A DNA stretch of 64,000 bases from JBFGCT01 sp963825565 (GCA_963825565.1 CAWGTW010000004.1:434001-498000), one strand, 5' to 3'. Numbered from the stretch's first letter, positions 1 to 9,584 are shown. Numbers and translations: made by a program. Notes: a model not told the origin generated them from the letters alone.

Positions 1-426
1 CAGGCGGACGCTGGCTTCGACCGGGTCGATCCCCAGCCGCGCCCAGGCGAGGTCGAGGAACGAGATCGCCGGCAGGACGTCGACGTCGACGTCGGTGCGG
101 GCGAGCAGGAGCCGCACGGTTCGCTCGAGCACGAGCGGCGATCCCGGCACGGCGTAGAGCACCTCGCCGAGCTCGGCGGCCGACCGAGCCAGCGTCGTCG
201 CGATCTCGGCGTACACGTCGTCGAACGTGTCGGCGCGCTCGTAGACGTCGTCGAAGCTCTGCGCGCCCGCGACCAGGTCGGCGGTCGGGTGCTCGGTCGT
301 CCGCACGAACCGGTGCGGGATACGGGCGATCGCCGCCGTCGTCTCGGCGGTCACCAGATCCTCTCCACCCGGTCCGAGGCCGACGACGGTGATCCGTCCC
401 CGCCGGGGATCGACGGGCGGGCTCAT
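1..426 (-). CDS. tetrapyrrole-methylase domain of a MazG-family protein (partial)
   Basis: Leaves the window on the left, so only the first 142 codons are present. The N-terminus has the glycine-rich motif ITVVGLGPGGEDLVT of SAM-dependent tetrapyrrole methylases, followed by RTTEHPTADL. This is the pattern of YabN-type proteins in which that domain precedes a MazG nucleotide pyrophosphohydrolase domain; the MazG part would lie outside the window. The ATG at 426 is 10 bp after the stop of the lipoprotein gene, so the two are probably cotranscribed. The function call rests on the first domain and on context next to mfd. Confidence 0.7.
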   Translation of the reverse strand, partial: MSPPVDPRRGRITVVGLGPGGEDLVTAETTAAIARIPHRFVRTTEHPTADLVAGAQSFDDVYERADTFDDVYAEIATTLARSAAELGEVLYAVPGSPLVLERTVRLLLARTDVDVDVLPAISFLDLAWARLGIDPVEASVRL

Positions 427-436
427 CGGGCGAAGA

Positions 437-1312
437 TCACGTCAGCGGCACGACGACACCGCCGTCGAGGGCGCCGTAGCGCGGGTCGACGAAGACGTCG
501 GCGCGCTCGATCGATCGGGCGATCGCGAACTCCTGGGGCGTCAGGACCGCTTCGAGCTCGGCGCGCACCTCGTCGAACGGGCGCAGCAGGATGACGTGGA
601 ACCCGAAGTCGCTCTCGGTCGGCGGGGTGGGCACCCCGAACTCGGCGGCCAGCGCAGCGTCGACGAACGGGGGCACGTAGGTTTCCGAGAACGAGCTGGT
701 CGGCGCGCACGGCAGGGCGCCGCCGGCGGCGCCCGAGCCGGTGTCGAGCGACCGTTCCGCTGCCAGCTCGGCGAAGTCGGCACCGGCTTCGAGCTCGGCG
801 AGGACATCGTTCGCCTCGCCCTCGGTGGCGACCAGGATGTGGGCGACGCAGGTGATCCCGCTGTCGACGGGACCCCGCTCGTAGAACTCGCGGATCTCGT
901 TCTCGTCGGGCGGTTGCACGTCGCCGAAGAAGGCCAAGAACGCGGCCTGCGCCTCGACGAGATAGTCGCGCGTCCCGTCGGACAGCTCGGTGAAGCCGGG
1001 GACGTTGCTCGACATCTGGACGGTCGCCTCGTCGACCTGTTCCGGTGTGACGGAGATCCCGTCGTCGGCGAGGCGCTGCTTGACCGCCTCGATCCGGATC
1101 CAGACCGAGATCGAGTTGCGCGCCCCGTCGGCGTCGGTCGGGTCATACCCCACGTCGGGTTGTGCGAGCGCGCTCATCAACTCGGTCAGCTCGTCGGCGT
1201 GGAGCTCCGCCTCGTCGTACCGAGCGACCGTGTCCGGGGCGGCGTAGTTCGAGCACCCGGCGATCAGCGCGGCGGCGAGCGGGATCAGCAGTGGCAGTCG
1301 AGGCCGGATCAC
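437..1312 (-). CDS. SurA/PpiC-like parvulin lipoprotein
   Basis: A 291-residue predicted extracytoplasmic folding factor (peptidyl-prolyl cis-trans isomerase). Residues 1-20 form a lipoprotein signal ending in the lipobox LIAGC with Cys20. Residues about 30-135 resemble a SurA N-terminal helical region. From about residue 150 (CVAHILVATEGEANDVL) to FGFHVILL is a PpiC rotamase domain, including the typical GADFAELAAERS stretch. The GTG at 1312 gives a normal signal peptide; a GTG at 1321 would add three residues. It lies 52 bp downstream of mfd. The family is clear, the clients are unknown. Confidence 0.8.
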   Translation of the reverse strand: MIRPRLPLLIPLAAALIAGCSNYAAPDTVARYDEAELHADELTELMSALAQPDVGYDPTDADGARNSISVWIRIEAVKQRLADDGISVTPEQVDEATVQMSSNVPGFTELSDGTRDYLVEAQAAFLAFFGDVQPPDENEIREFYERGPVDSGITCVAHILVATEGEANDVLAELEAGADFAELAAERSLDTGSGAAGGALPCAPTSSFSETYVPPFVDAALAAEFGVPTPPTESDFGFHVILLRPFDEVRAELEAVLTPQEFAIARSIERADVFVDPRYGALDGGVVVPLT

Positions 1313-1364
1313 GCTCGGCACGATAGCGGCGCCGATCGCTCCGGGAGCCCCGGCCTGCGTCCCG

Positions 1365-4300
1365 TCAGGAAGCGTCGGCGTCGGCGGTGACCAGCTCGCC
1401 GAGGAACCGGACCAGGTACCGAGCGGGGTCCTCGCGCTTGGGGAGCGGCACGACGAGCTGGTGGAGGTCCTCTTTGTACTTGGCGCCGCGGGACAGGCGC
1501 CGCAGCCGCATCGTCTCGCTGAGTCGCAGCTCGAGCGGCGCCAGGCGGGCCTCGTTCGACCCGATTCGGATGTCATCGATGCCGAGCCGGTGGCACTCGG
1601 CGCGCAGGAAGCCGACCTGCAGCAGCGCCTCGGCGGGTTCGGGCAGCGGCCCGTACCGGTCCTCCCATTCCGACCTGATGTCGGCGACCTCGGCGGCATC
1701 GGTGACCCCGGCGAGGCGCCGGTACGCCTCGAGGCGGAGTTCCTCTTTGGTGACGTAGTCGGCGGGAAGGAACGAGTCGGTCGGAACGTCGAGCTTGATC
1801 TCGCTCGGTGGAGCGGGCGAGGGCTCGCCCTTCATCTCGCTCACGGCCTCGGTGACCATCTGGCAGTAGAGGTCGTAGCCGACCGCCGCGATGTGGCCGG
1901 ACTGCGACTCGCCGAGCAGGTTTCCCGCGCCCCGGATCTCGAGGTCGCGCATCGCGATCTTGAACCCGGAGCCGAGGTCGGTCGACTCGCCGATCGTGCG
2001 CAGCCGCTCGTAGGCCTCCTCGCTGAGGATCTTGTCGCGGGGATGGAAGAGGTAGGCGTAGGCCCGCTGCCCCGACCGTCCGACCCGACCGCGGAGCTGG
2101 TGCATCTGGCCCAGCCCGAGGAGGTCGGACCGCTCGACGACGAGCGTGTTGACCGTCGGCATGTCGATCCCGGACTCGATGATCGTCGTGCACACCAGCA
2201 CGTCGTACTGGCCGTCCCAGAAGTCCTGGACGACCGTTTCGAGCGTGCCCTCGTCGAGTTGCCCGTGGGCGACGGCGATGCCGCGCCTCGGGGACGAGGT
2301 GGCGGAGTCGGCTGGCGGCGGTGTCGATCGACTGCACGCGGTTGTGGACCCAGAACACCTGACCCTCGCGCAGCAGCTCGCGGCGGATCGCCTCGGTCGC
2401 CACCCGCTCGTCGTACTCGCCGACGTAGGTGAGGATCGGCTGGCGGTCGGCGGGTGGGGTCTGGAGCAGCGACAGGTCGCGGATCCCGACCAGCGACATC
2501 TCCAAGGTGCGCGGGATCGGGGTGGCGGACAGCGTCAGCACGTCGACGTTGGTCTTGAGCTTCTTCATCGCCTCTTTGTGCTGCACGCCGAAGCGCTGCT
2601 CCTCGTCGACGACGAGCAACCCGAGGTCGCGGAACCGGACGTCGTTGGTCAACAGGCGGTGCGTGCCGATCACGCAGTCGACCTCACCCGACTTCACGCC
2701 CTCGATCACCTGCCGGGCCTGGGCGTTGGTCAGGAACCGTGAGAGGACCTCGACGCGGATCGGGTAGCCGGCGAACCGGTCGGCGAACGTGTTGCCGTGC
2801 TGGGTCGCCAGCAGCGTCGTCGGCGCGAGCACGGCGACCTGCTTGCCGTCCTGGATCGCCTTGAACGCGGCGCGGATCGCGATCTCGGTCTTGCCGAACC
2901 CGACGTCTCCGCAGACGAGACGATCCATCGGGTGGGCCTGCTCCATGTCGGACTTGATCTCGGCGATCGCCGTTCGCTGGTCCGGGGTCTCGACGAACGG
3001 GAACGATTCCTCCATCTCGGTCTGCCACGGAGTGTCCTGGCCGAACGGGTGGCCGGTCGCCGTCACCCGCTTCTGGTACAGCACGACCAGTTCCTGAGCG
3101 ATCTCGCGGACGGCGGACCGCACGCGGCTCTTCGTCTTGGCGAAGTCGGACCCGCCGAGCCGGTGCAGCGTCGGCGCCTCGCCGCCGACGTACTGGCGCA
3201 GCGTGTCGATCTGGTCGGAGGGCACGTAGAGCTTGTCGCCGCCCTTGTACGCGATCAGCAGGTAGTCGCGCTCGACGCCGCCGATCGCTCGCTTGACCAT
3301 CCCTTCGTACTTGCCGACGCCGTGCTGGTGGTGGACGACGTAGCTGCCGGCCTTGAGGTCCTGGAACGTGCTCGTCCCCTCCCGCCGCGGCTGGCGGCGG
3401 GCCTTCCGGTGGGCGCGGCGCCGGCCGGTGAGGTCGGACTCGGCGACGATCGCCACCTTCGCGTTCGGCAGCGTGCACCCGCGATGCAGCGGAGCGACGA
3501 CGATCCGGCCGCCGGGCGGGATCGGGCCGTCGGCACCGAGGACGACCGGGAAGTCGAGCCCGTGGTCGAGGAGCAGTGCGTGCAGGCGCATCGCGGAGCC
3601 CTCGCCGTCGGCGGCGGCGACGACCCGGTAGCCGTCGCGGATCAGCTGTGCCAACCGGTCGGTCAGCCCGCTGCCGTCGCCGGCGACCGGTCCCCAGCCC
3701 GACGCCTGGACGATCGGCGTGTCCGGCGACTCCGGCGTCGAGTCGATCGACCAGAACGAGCCCGATCCGGCGAGCAGCGTGTCGGGGTCGGCGTGCAGCC
3801 GGGGAAACGCCCGGTCCGGTTCGCGCGCCCAGGTCGACGCCAACGTCCGGGCCAGGTCGTCCTCCTCGGCGATCAGGTCGGCGGCGCGGTCGCGCATCCG
3901 CCGCGGTTCGATCAGCACGAGCTTGGCGTCGGCGGGGAGCACGTCGGTGATCAGGAGGTCGTCGTCGACGAGCCAGGGGAGCCAGCTCTCCATCCCGTCG
4001 AACAGCGCGCGCTCGGCCAGGCGCTCCCACTGTTCTCTGCCCCACGGCTCGGTCTCGATCAGTCGTTCGGCGCGCTGTCGGACGGCGTCGGTCGGGATCA
4101 GCTCGCGGGCCGGGAAGATCTCGACCCCGTCGAGGTCGTCGATCGAGCGCTGGTCGTTGACGCCGAAGCGCGTGAGCCGATCGACCTCGTCGCCCCACAG
4201 GTCGACACGGATCGGGGCGTCGGCGGTCGAGGGGAACACGTCGACGATCGCGCCTCGCCGGGCGAACTCACCGCGGTGCTCGACCAACTCCTCGCGGCGG

Positions 4301-4818
4301 TAGCCGAATTCGACGAGCCGAGCCGACAGCACGTCGGGATCGATCTCGGATCCGGGGCGGATCACGATCGGCTCGACGGTCGTCGCTTCGGGTCCCAACT
4401 TCTGGAGGAGCGCCCGCACGCTGGCGACGATCACCGCCGGGCACCGCTCGGGGTCGCGCAGGCGCCACATGACGTCGAGCCGCTGGCCCATCGTCTCCAC
4501 GCTGGGGCTGACCCGCTCGAACGGCAGGGTTTCCCAGCCGGGGAAGTGCGCCACCTCGCCGGCGGGCATGAACTGCTCGAGGTCGTCGACGAGTTGGCCG
4601 GCCATCGTGCCGGTCGGGCAGGCGACGACGAGCGGGCGGCGGCCGGAGAGGTTGGACAGCGCGGCGATCGCGATCGGCCGTGCGACCTCGACGACCGCTA
4701 GCCGGGCCGACGGGTCTCCGAGGGCGCGGGTCAGGCCGGGTTCGTCGCGAAGCAGGCCTGGCAGCGAGTCGAGCGCTGTCGGCGCTGCCGTGGCCGGCTC
4801 ATCGGTCGCGATCGTCAT
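1365..4818 (-). pseudogene. mfd: mfd, transcription-repair coupling factor, one apparent frameshift
   Basis: Mfd removes stalled RNA polymerase at lesions and recruits UvrA. The reading frame from ATG 4818 encodes the UvrB-like N-terminus, the RNA-polymerase interaction domain (GSYVVHHQHGVGKYEG), Walker A (CGDVGFGKTEIA) and the DEEQRFGV box. It then loses homology after RLRHLVPEAR near 2281. The frame ending at 1365 resumes with IAVAHGQLDEG and TTIIESGIDMPTVNTLVVE and runs through helicase motif VI to the TRCF C-terminal domain. Dropping one base of the CC at 2281-2282 joins the two into about 1,150 residues, the usual Mfd length. No other lesion is visible, so a base-calling error or a very recent mutation is likely. 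The start overlaps the pth stop by 4 bp (ATGA). Confidence 0.9.
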
Positions 4819-5423
4819 CGCTTCCCATTGAACCGCTGCATCGCCGCATCGACGCCGTCGGTGACGATCACCTCGACCGCGTCGGCGGCATCGGCGATGA
4901 CCGCGTCGAGCACCTCGCGTTGGCGCTTGGGGACCTTGGACAGCACGTGACCCTTGCCGAACTCCTTCGAGTCGGGCTTGCCGACCCCGATCCGGACCCG
5001 CAGGAAGTCCTGCGACTTGAGGTGGGCGGCGATCGAACGGAGCCCGTTGTGTCCGGCGAGGCCGCCGCCGGCCTTGACCCTCAGCTCGCCGGGCTGAAGG
5101 TCGAGCTCGTCGTGCACGACGACGACGAACTGGGGTGACTCGATGCGGTATCGGCGGACCATCGCGCCGACCGACTGGCCGGAGTCGTTCATGTACGTGA
5201 TCGGGAAGGCGAGGACCGTCCGCTGATCACCGAACCGGGTCTCGGCGAGCAGGGCGTTGTCCCGGCCACCCTTGAGCGTGACGCCCTTGCGTGAGGCGAG
5301 CAGGGCGACCGCCTCTTCCCCGACGTTGTGACGCGTGCCGGCGTACTTCGGCCCGGGGTTTCCCAGGCCGACGACGAGCCAGTCGAAGGGATCGCCCTTG
5401 CCGGCGCGCCCGAAGAGCCCCAC
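4815..5423 (-). CDS. pth: peptidyl-tRNA hydrolase
   Basis: Hydrolyses the ester bond of peptidyl-tRNAs released from stalled ribosomes. The 202-residue protein has the signature VVGLGNPGPKYAGTRHNVG near the N-terminus, including the catalytic His of RHNVG, plus the conserved FPITYMNDSG (PxTyMN) and VVHDELDLQPGELRVKAGGGLAGHNGLRS motifs. Length is normal. The stop overlaps the mfd start by 4 bp, implying coupled translation, and rplY lies 107 bp upstream, the common pth-L25 pairing of bacteria. Confidence 0.96.
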   Translation of the reverse strand: MGLFGRAGKGDPFDWLVVGLGNPGPKYAGTRHNVGEEAVALLASRKGVTLKGGRDNALLAETRFGDQRTVLAFPITYMNDSGQSVGAMVRRYRIESPQFVVVVHDELDLQPGELRVKAGGGLAGHNGLRSIAAHLKSQDFLRVRIGVGKPDSKEFGKGHVLSKVPKRQREVLDAVIADAADAVEVIVTDGVDAAMQRFNGKR

Positions 5424-5530
5424 GTCAACGAGCGCTCATCGCGCCACGCGACCGGTCGTGGCCCGTTCGCTGGTCGGTCGGTGTGTTCGGGCGATGGCCA
5501 CGGGTGTGGGTCCGGTCGTGGCCGGGACGG

Positions 5531-6193
5531 TCACCCGTCGGTGTCGTCGGCGGAGTCGGACTCGCCGTCGTCGGCCGATTCGCCTTCGGCTGCTTCGCCG
5601 CCCTCTTCGCCCTCGGCGACCGTCGGCTCCTCTTCGACCCGCATCGTGAGCACGGTGACGACCGGGGAGTCGGGATCGGCGGCGGCGACCACGCCGGCGG
5701 GCAGCGGGACGTCCTCGACGCGGATGACGTCGTCGATCGCCATGTCGGTCACGTCGATGACGATCTCGTCGGGGATGCTTCGGGGGGTCGTGGTGACCTC
5801 GAACATGTTCATCGCCAGGTCGACGAGGCCATTGTTGTTCAGGACCTCCTTCGCCTCGCCGGTGAGACGTACCGGCACGGAGACCGTCACCTCCTCGCTG
5901 AGGTTGACCTGGATGAAGTCGACGTGCTGGACGTTGCGCCGCACGGGGTGGCGCTGGATGTCCTTGATCAGCGATGGGTAGACCGTGCCGTCGACGGTGA
6001 CGTCGAGGATGGTGTTCATCCCCGCCGTCCCGGACACCGCCTGGCGCAACTCGCGCCGGTTGATGGCGATGCTGATCGGCTCCATCCCCTGGCCGTAGAT
6101 CACGGCGGGGATCTTGTCCTGTGCCCGGAGGCGGCGCGCTTGCGCGCTGCCGGTCGTGCGGCCGGATTCGGCGATGAGAACGGTGTCAGCCAT
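5531..6193 (-). CDS. rplY: 50S ribosomal protein bL25, Ctc (long) form
   Basis: Binds 5S rRNA in the large subunit. Residues 1-90 are the L25 RNA-binding domain (AQARRLRAQDKIPAVIYGQG); residues about 95-185 are the TL5/Ctc C-terminal beta domain (VSVPVRLTGEAKEVLNNNGLVD). The last 30 residues are an acidic Glu/Asp/Ser-rich tail typical of actinobacterial Ctc proteins. Total length 220 residues. Upstream of pth and downstream of prs in the same direction. Confidence 0.96.
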   Translation of the reverse strand: MADTVLIAESGRTTGSAQARRLRAQDKIPAVIYGQGMEPISIAINRRELRQAVSGTAGMNTILDVTVDGTVYPSLIKDIQRHPVRRNVQHVDFIQVNLSEEVTVSVPVRLTGEAKEVLNNNGLVDLAMNMFEVTTTPRSIPDEIVIDVTDMAIDDVIRVEDVPLPAGVVAAADPDSPVVTVLTMRVEEEPTVAEGEEGGEAAEGESADDGESDSADDTDG

Positions 6194-6380
6194 GGTGGTT
6201 CAGTCCAACGAGTCATGTGCCGGCGTCCGGGTGAGAACCGGGCGCCGAGTCGATACAGCAGCGGACAACGCTAGCGGCGGCGGTCGGCATCCCCTCCACT
6301 GCCGCGTCCGAGCGAGCTCGACCGATCGGTGAGCTTCGGCGCGGACGGGCCGCGCTGGAACTCATCGGGGCAGGGGAGGG

Positions 6381-7370
6381 TCAGGCGAGGTTTTCGCCGT
6401 CGAAGATGTCGCTGACGCTCGTGTCGTCGAACACGGCGCCGAGCGCCTCGGCGATCAGCGGGGCGACCGAGAGCACCTCGATCTTGTCGAGTTGCTTCTC
6501 CGGTGGCAGCGGAACGGTGTTGGTCAGCACGATCCGCTTCAGCTTGCTGTTCTTCAGCCGGTCGACCGCAGGATCGGAGAGCACGCCGTGCGTCGCCATC
6601 GCCCACACCTCGGCCGCCCCGCGCTGGACGAGCAGCTCAGCGGCCGAGACGATCGTGCCCCCGGTGTCGATCATGTCGTCGGTGAGCACGCACAGCCGAC
6701 CCGCGACGTCGCCCATCACCTCGGCGGCTTCGGCGATGTTGGCCGTGCCCTTGGGTCGGCGCTTGTAGATGAACGCCAGGTCGGCGCCGAGGTCGTCGAG
6801 GTGCTGGGCCATGCGCTCGGCCACCTTGATCCGCCCGGCATCGGGCGACACGATCACCGGCTCGATCGCGTGCACCCGGAGGTAGTCCTCCAGCACCTTC
6901 ATCGCCGTCAGGTGATCGACCGGACCCTCGAAGAACCCCTGGATCTGCCCCGAGTGCAGGTCGATCGAGATCATCCGCTTCGCACCGGCCGCCTTGAACA
7001 TGTCGGCGACCAGGCGAGCCGTGATCGGTTCACGCCCCTCGGCCTTGCGATCCTGGCGGGCGTACCCGTAGAACGGGCACACCGCGGTGATCCGTTTCGC
7101 CGACGCCCGGTACGCGGCATCGATCATCAGCAGTTGCTCCATGATCGAGTCGTTCACCGACCGACCGTCGATGCCGTAGTGGCTCTGCATCACGAACACG
7201 TCGGTGCCGCGCACCGACTCGCCGAACCGGCAGCGCACCTCACCGCTGGCGAACTCGACGATGTTGTCGTGTCCGAGCTCGATGCCGAGATGCGTCGCAA
7301 CCTCGTGGGCCAGTTCGGGGTGGGTTCGGCCGGTGTAGAGCGCCAGTCGCTTGGTCGTGACCTTTTCCAT
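6381..7370 (-). CDS. prs: ribose-phosphate pyrophosphokinase
   Basis: Makes PRPP from ribose 5-phosphate and ATP for nucleotide, His and Trp synthesis. The 329-residue protein contains the family motifs FASGEVRCRFGESVRG, YGYARQDRK (ATP binding), ISIDLHSGQIQGFFEGPVD and the PRPP-binding loop DDMIDTGGTI. Length is close to the usual 310-330. It follows glmU by 42 bp on the same strand, the usual glmU-prs order of Gram-positive bacteria, so a shared transcript is likely. The 187 bp before rplY hold nothing I can name. Confidence 0.96.
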   Translation of the reverse strand: MEKVTTKRLALYTGRTHPELAHEVATHLGIELGHDNIVEFASGEVRCRFGESVRGTDVFVMQSHYGIDGRSVNDSIMEQLLMIDAAYRASAKRITAVCPFYGYARQDRKAEGREPITARLVADMFKAAGAKRMISIDLHSGQIQGFFEGPVDHLTAMKVLEDYLRVHAIEPVIVSPDAGRIKVAERMAQHLDDLGADLAFIYKRRPKGTANIAEAAEVMGDVAGRLCVLTDDMIDTGGTIVSAAELLVQRGAAEVWAMATHGVLSDPAVDRLKNSKLKRIVLTNTVPLPPEKQLDKIEVLSVAPLIAEALGAVFDDTSVSDIFDGENLA

Positions 7371-7412
7371 GTGGTGACTTCCTCCCCGAAGTCGCGCCGC
7401 CGGCCGCCCGAG

Positions 7413-8498
7413 CTAGTCGGCAGGTGCAGTGTAGAACGCCCCGGTCGTGCGGCCGACACCGACGGACGAACCGGCTGGCAGATGGGCGTAGGGGCCAACG
7501 ACCGCCTCCTCGCCGATCTCGGCGTCGTGCCCGACGGTGTGCTCCACGATCGCAGCCCGACCGACCGCGCAGTCGACGAGGCGCGTGTCGGGACCGATCT
7601 CGCAGCCGTCGCCGATGACGGTCGAGCCCTGCAGGATCGTGCCCGGGTAGAGCGTGACGTCGCGCCCGAGCGTGACGGTCACGTCGATGAACGTCTGGCG
7701 CGGGTCGAGCATCGTCACACCGTTGAGCAGCCACCGCCGGTTGGTCCTCGCCCGGAGCTCGCGCTCGGCGAGCGCAAGTTGCCACCGATCGTTCACGCCC
7801 TGGGTCTCGCCGGTCGGAGCTTCGACGCATCCGATGCGGTGGCCCATCTCGGCGAGGACGGAGACGACATCGGTCAGGTAGTACTCGCCCTGCGCGTTGT
7901 CGGTCGTCAACTTGCGCAGCGCCGGGCCGAGGAGGTCGCGCCGGAACGCGTAGATGCTGGTGCAGACCTCCTTGACGTCGAGCTCGTCCGGCGCGGCGTC
8001 GCGCTGCTCGACGATCCGCAGGACCTGGCCGTCGCGTTTGCGGATCACGCGGCCGTAGCCGCTGGGATCGTCCATCGTGCTCGTGAGCAGCGTCGCCGCG
8101 TTGCCGTTCGCGACGTGCGCCGCGACGAGGTCGTCGAGCGTGTCCGGGCGCAGGAGGGGGGTGTCGCCGGGAAGCACGACGATCGTCGACTCGTCGTCGA
8201 AGTCGTCGCCCGGGAACGCGCTCATCCCGATCGCCGCGGCGTCGCCGGTGCCGTTCTGCTCGACCTGCTCGACGAATGCGACGTTGGCCCACGCCGGGGC
8301 GAGCTGTTGCACCTTCTTGGTGACGAGCTCGGCACCGTGGCCGACCACCATCGCCGTGCGCTCGGGGCGCAGCTGCTCGAGCGCGTACACGACGTGGAGG
8401 ACCATCGCCCGCCCGCAGATCATGTGCAGCGGCTTCGGGCGGTCGGATCGCATGCGGGTTCCCTCGCCGGCGGCGAGGACGATCGCGGACACGGTCAT
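7413..8498 (-). CDS. glmU: GlmU-type UDP-GlcNAc pyrophosphorylase, short C-terminal domain
   Basis: N-terminal uridylyltransferase domain is intact: LAAGEGTRMRSDRPKPLH (nucleotide-binding loop), QNGTGDAAA, LPGDTPLLRP, CTSIYAFRR and GEYYLTDVV. The start of the left-handed beta-helix follows (GVTMLDPRQTFID, IGDGCEIGPDTRLVD). The protein ends at residue 361 after about four helix coils, whereas bifunctional GlmU proteins are about 450-480 residues. The acetyltransferase part with its catalytic His and acetyl-CoA-binding residues is absent. Only 42 bp separate the stop from prs, so there is no room for it in another frame. It probably only makes UDP-GlcNAc from GlcNAc-1-P; the acetylation step must be supplied elsewhere. 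Confidence 0.88.
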   Translation of the reverse strand: MTVSAIVLAAGEGTRMRSDRPKPLHMICGRAMVLHVVYALEQLRPERTAMVVGHGAELVTKKVQQLAPAWANVAFVEQVEQNGTGDAAAIGMSAFPGDDFDDESTIVVLPGDTPLLRPDTLDDLVAAHVANGNAATLLTSTMDDPSGYGRVIRKRDGQVLRIVEQRDAAPDELDVKEVCTSIYAFRRDLLGPALRKLTTDNAQGEYYLTDVVSVLAEMGHRIGCVEAPTGETQGVNDRWQLALAERELRARTNRRWLLNGVTMLDPRQTFIDVTVTLGRDVTLYPGTILQGSTVIGDGCEIGPDTRLVDCAVGRAAIVEHTVGHDAEIGEEAVVGPYAHLPAGSSVGVGRTTGAFYTAPAD

Positions 8499-8539
8499 GG
8501 GAGCTCCTCCTCGCAGGTTCGGCGGCGGGCGATCATCGC

Positions 8540-8609
8540 TCCGGGGAGAGGACTCGAACCCCTACACGCGGCACCAAAAACCGCTGTCCTACCATTAGAC
8601 GACCCCGGA
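8540..8609 (-). tRNA. tRNA-Gln (anticodon TTG)
   Basis: Read on the minus strand, the 70-nt sequence folds as a cloverleaf. The acceptor stem TCCGGGG pairs with CCCCGGA, the D-arm has a GTC/GAC stem, the anticodon stem is GCGGT/GCCGC with loop TTTTGGT (anticodon TTG, reads CAA/CAG), and the T-arm AGGGG/CCTCT has loop TTCGAGT. CCA is not encoded. It lies just upstream of glmU on the same strand. Confidence 0.95.
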
Positions 8610-8660
8610 CGGTCGTGAGAACACCACCGTATCCGCTGTGGCAGCCCATGTGACGGCCGA

Positions 8661-8666
8661 TAGTGT
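8661..8666 (+). promoter_or_regulatory. -10 box (TAGTGT) of bS22 gene
   Basis: TAnnnT hexamer ending 10 nt before the bS22 ATG, giving an expected leader of only a few nucleotides. The same spacing recurs before many genes in this window. No convincing -35 box is seen. Confidence 0.45.
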
Positions 8667-8676
8667 GGCGGGCCTC

Positions 8677-8769
8677 ATGGGTTCATTGGTCAAGAAGCGT
8701 CGCAAGCGCATGCGGAAGAAGAAGCACAAGAAGATGCTGCGCCGGACGCGCCACCAGCGCCGCAAGTAG
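8677..8769 (+). CDS. 30S ribosomal protein bS22 (AURKAIP1/COX24-type mini-protein)
   Basis: Thirty-codon gene: MGSLVKKRRKRMRKKKHKKM followed by LRRTRHQRRK. The MGS-KKRRKRM-KKKH-K-LR-TR-QRRK pattern is that of actinobacterial bS22, a tiny basic small-subunit protein known from mycobacterial ribosome structures, related to the mitochondrial COX24/AURKAIP1 motif. Two thirds of the residues are Lys or Arg. It is a single-gene unit, divergent from tRNA-Gln and convergent with ispE. Recognition rests on remembered sequence, but the motif is distinctive. Confidence 0.9.
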   Translation: MGSLVKKRRKRMRKKKHKKMLRRTRHQRRK

Positions 8770-8819
8770 CGCGATCTCCATCTCGCCGAACCCCCCGGCG
8801 CGCCGCCCGTCGCCGCACG

Positions 8820-9584
8820 TCACCCCGGGGGTTGCGTGCGCGTCACGACGACCGTCGCCCCGTCGCCGGCCAGATCGGCCAGCGCGTCGGCGTGCGTACC
8901 CTCGACGAACCACGTTGCGCCGCTCCCGGCCAGCACGGGTCGCAATCCGGTGAGCCGTTCGATCGCATCCCTCCACCTGCTCAGCCTCGGCTCGACCCGC
9001 AGTGCCGCCGGTTCGAGGTCGTTTCGACCGTCCGCGCTCGGTCCCCCGAGGTCGTCCCACGCTCGGTAGGCGGCGGGCGTGCTGACCGCGAGCGGCGGGA
9101 TCACCAGCGTGACGGTCCGCTCGACGTGGTCGAGCGGCTCGACGATCTCGCCGATACCGCCAACCCGCGCTCGCCCGCCGACCAGGCAGAACGGCACGTC
9201 CGCGCCGAGCACGGCGACACGGGCGAGCTCGTCCTCGGTCGGCATGATTCCGGCCCACCGCAGGACTGCGGCCGCGTCGGTCGAACCTCCTCCGAGCCCG
9301 CCGCCGTGCGGGATCCGCTTGTCGACGGTGACGTGAGCAGCCCGGCCGACGAGATCGAGGCTCCGCGCGATCAGGTTCGAGCCGTCGATCGGTACGCCGT
9401 CGGCGAACGGCCCCCGCACCTCGAGGCCCGAGCCGCCCGGCTCGAGCGTGAGGACGTCGTGCACGGCGAGGCTGACCATCTCCGCGTCGATCAGGTGGAA
9501 CCCGTCGGGCCTCGTGCCGGTGATCCTCAGCGACCACGTCAGCTTGGCGTGGGCGCGCAGGACGGTCGGCTCGCCGTTCGTCAC
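8820..9584 (-). CDS. ispE: 4-(cytidine 5'-diphospho)-2-C-methyl-D-erythritol kinase
   Basis: GHMP kinase of the MEP isoprenoid pathway, phosphorylating CDP-methylerythritol at the 2-hydroxyl. The N-terminus has the conserved AHAKLTWSLRITGTRPDGFH (catalytic Lys region), then the ATP loop PHGGGLGGGSTDAAAVL and the third GHMP motif LAGSGATWFV. At 254 residues it is slightly shorter than the usual 280-300. The GTG start at 9584 overlaps the ksgA stop (GTGA), as is standard for the ksgA-ispE pair in actinobacteria. Confidence 0.93.
   Translation of the reverse strand: MTNGEPTVLRAHAKLTWSLRITGTRPDGFHLIDAEMVSLAVHDVLTLEPGGSGLEVRGPFADGVPIDGSNLIARSLDLVGRAAHVTVDKRIPHGGGLGGGSTDAAAVLRWAGIMPTEDELARVAVLGADVPFCLVGGRARVGGIGEIVEPLDHVERTVTLVIPPLAVSTPAAYRAWDDLGGPSADGRNDLEPAALRVEPRLSRWRDAIERLTGLRPVLAGSGATWFVEGTHADALADLAGDGATVVVTRTQPPG

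Noticed and set aside
389..1390. 333-codon plus-strand frame opposite the parvulin gene
   Set aside because: Arg/Gly-rich shadow of the real minus-strand gene with no motif; such frames are common in high-GC DNA.
2797..4701. 634-codon plus-strand frame opposite mfd
   Set aside because: Antisense of well-supported mfd motifs; composition typical of shadows.
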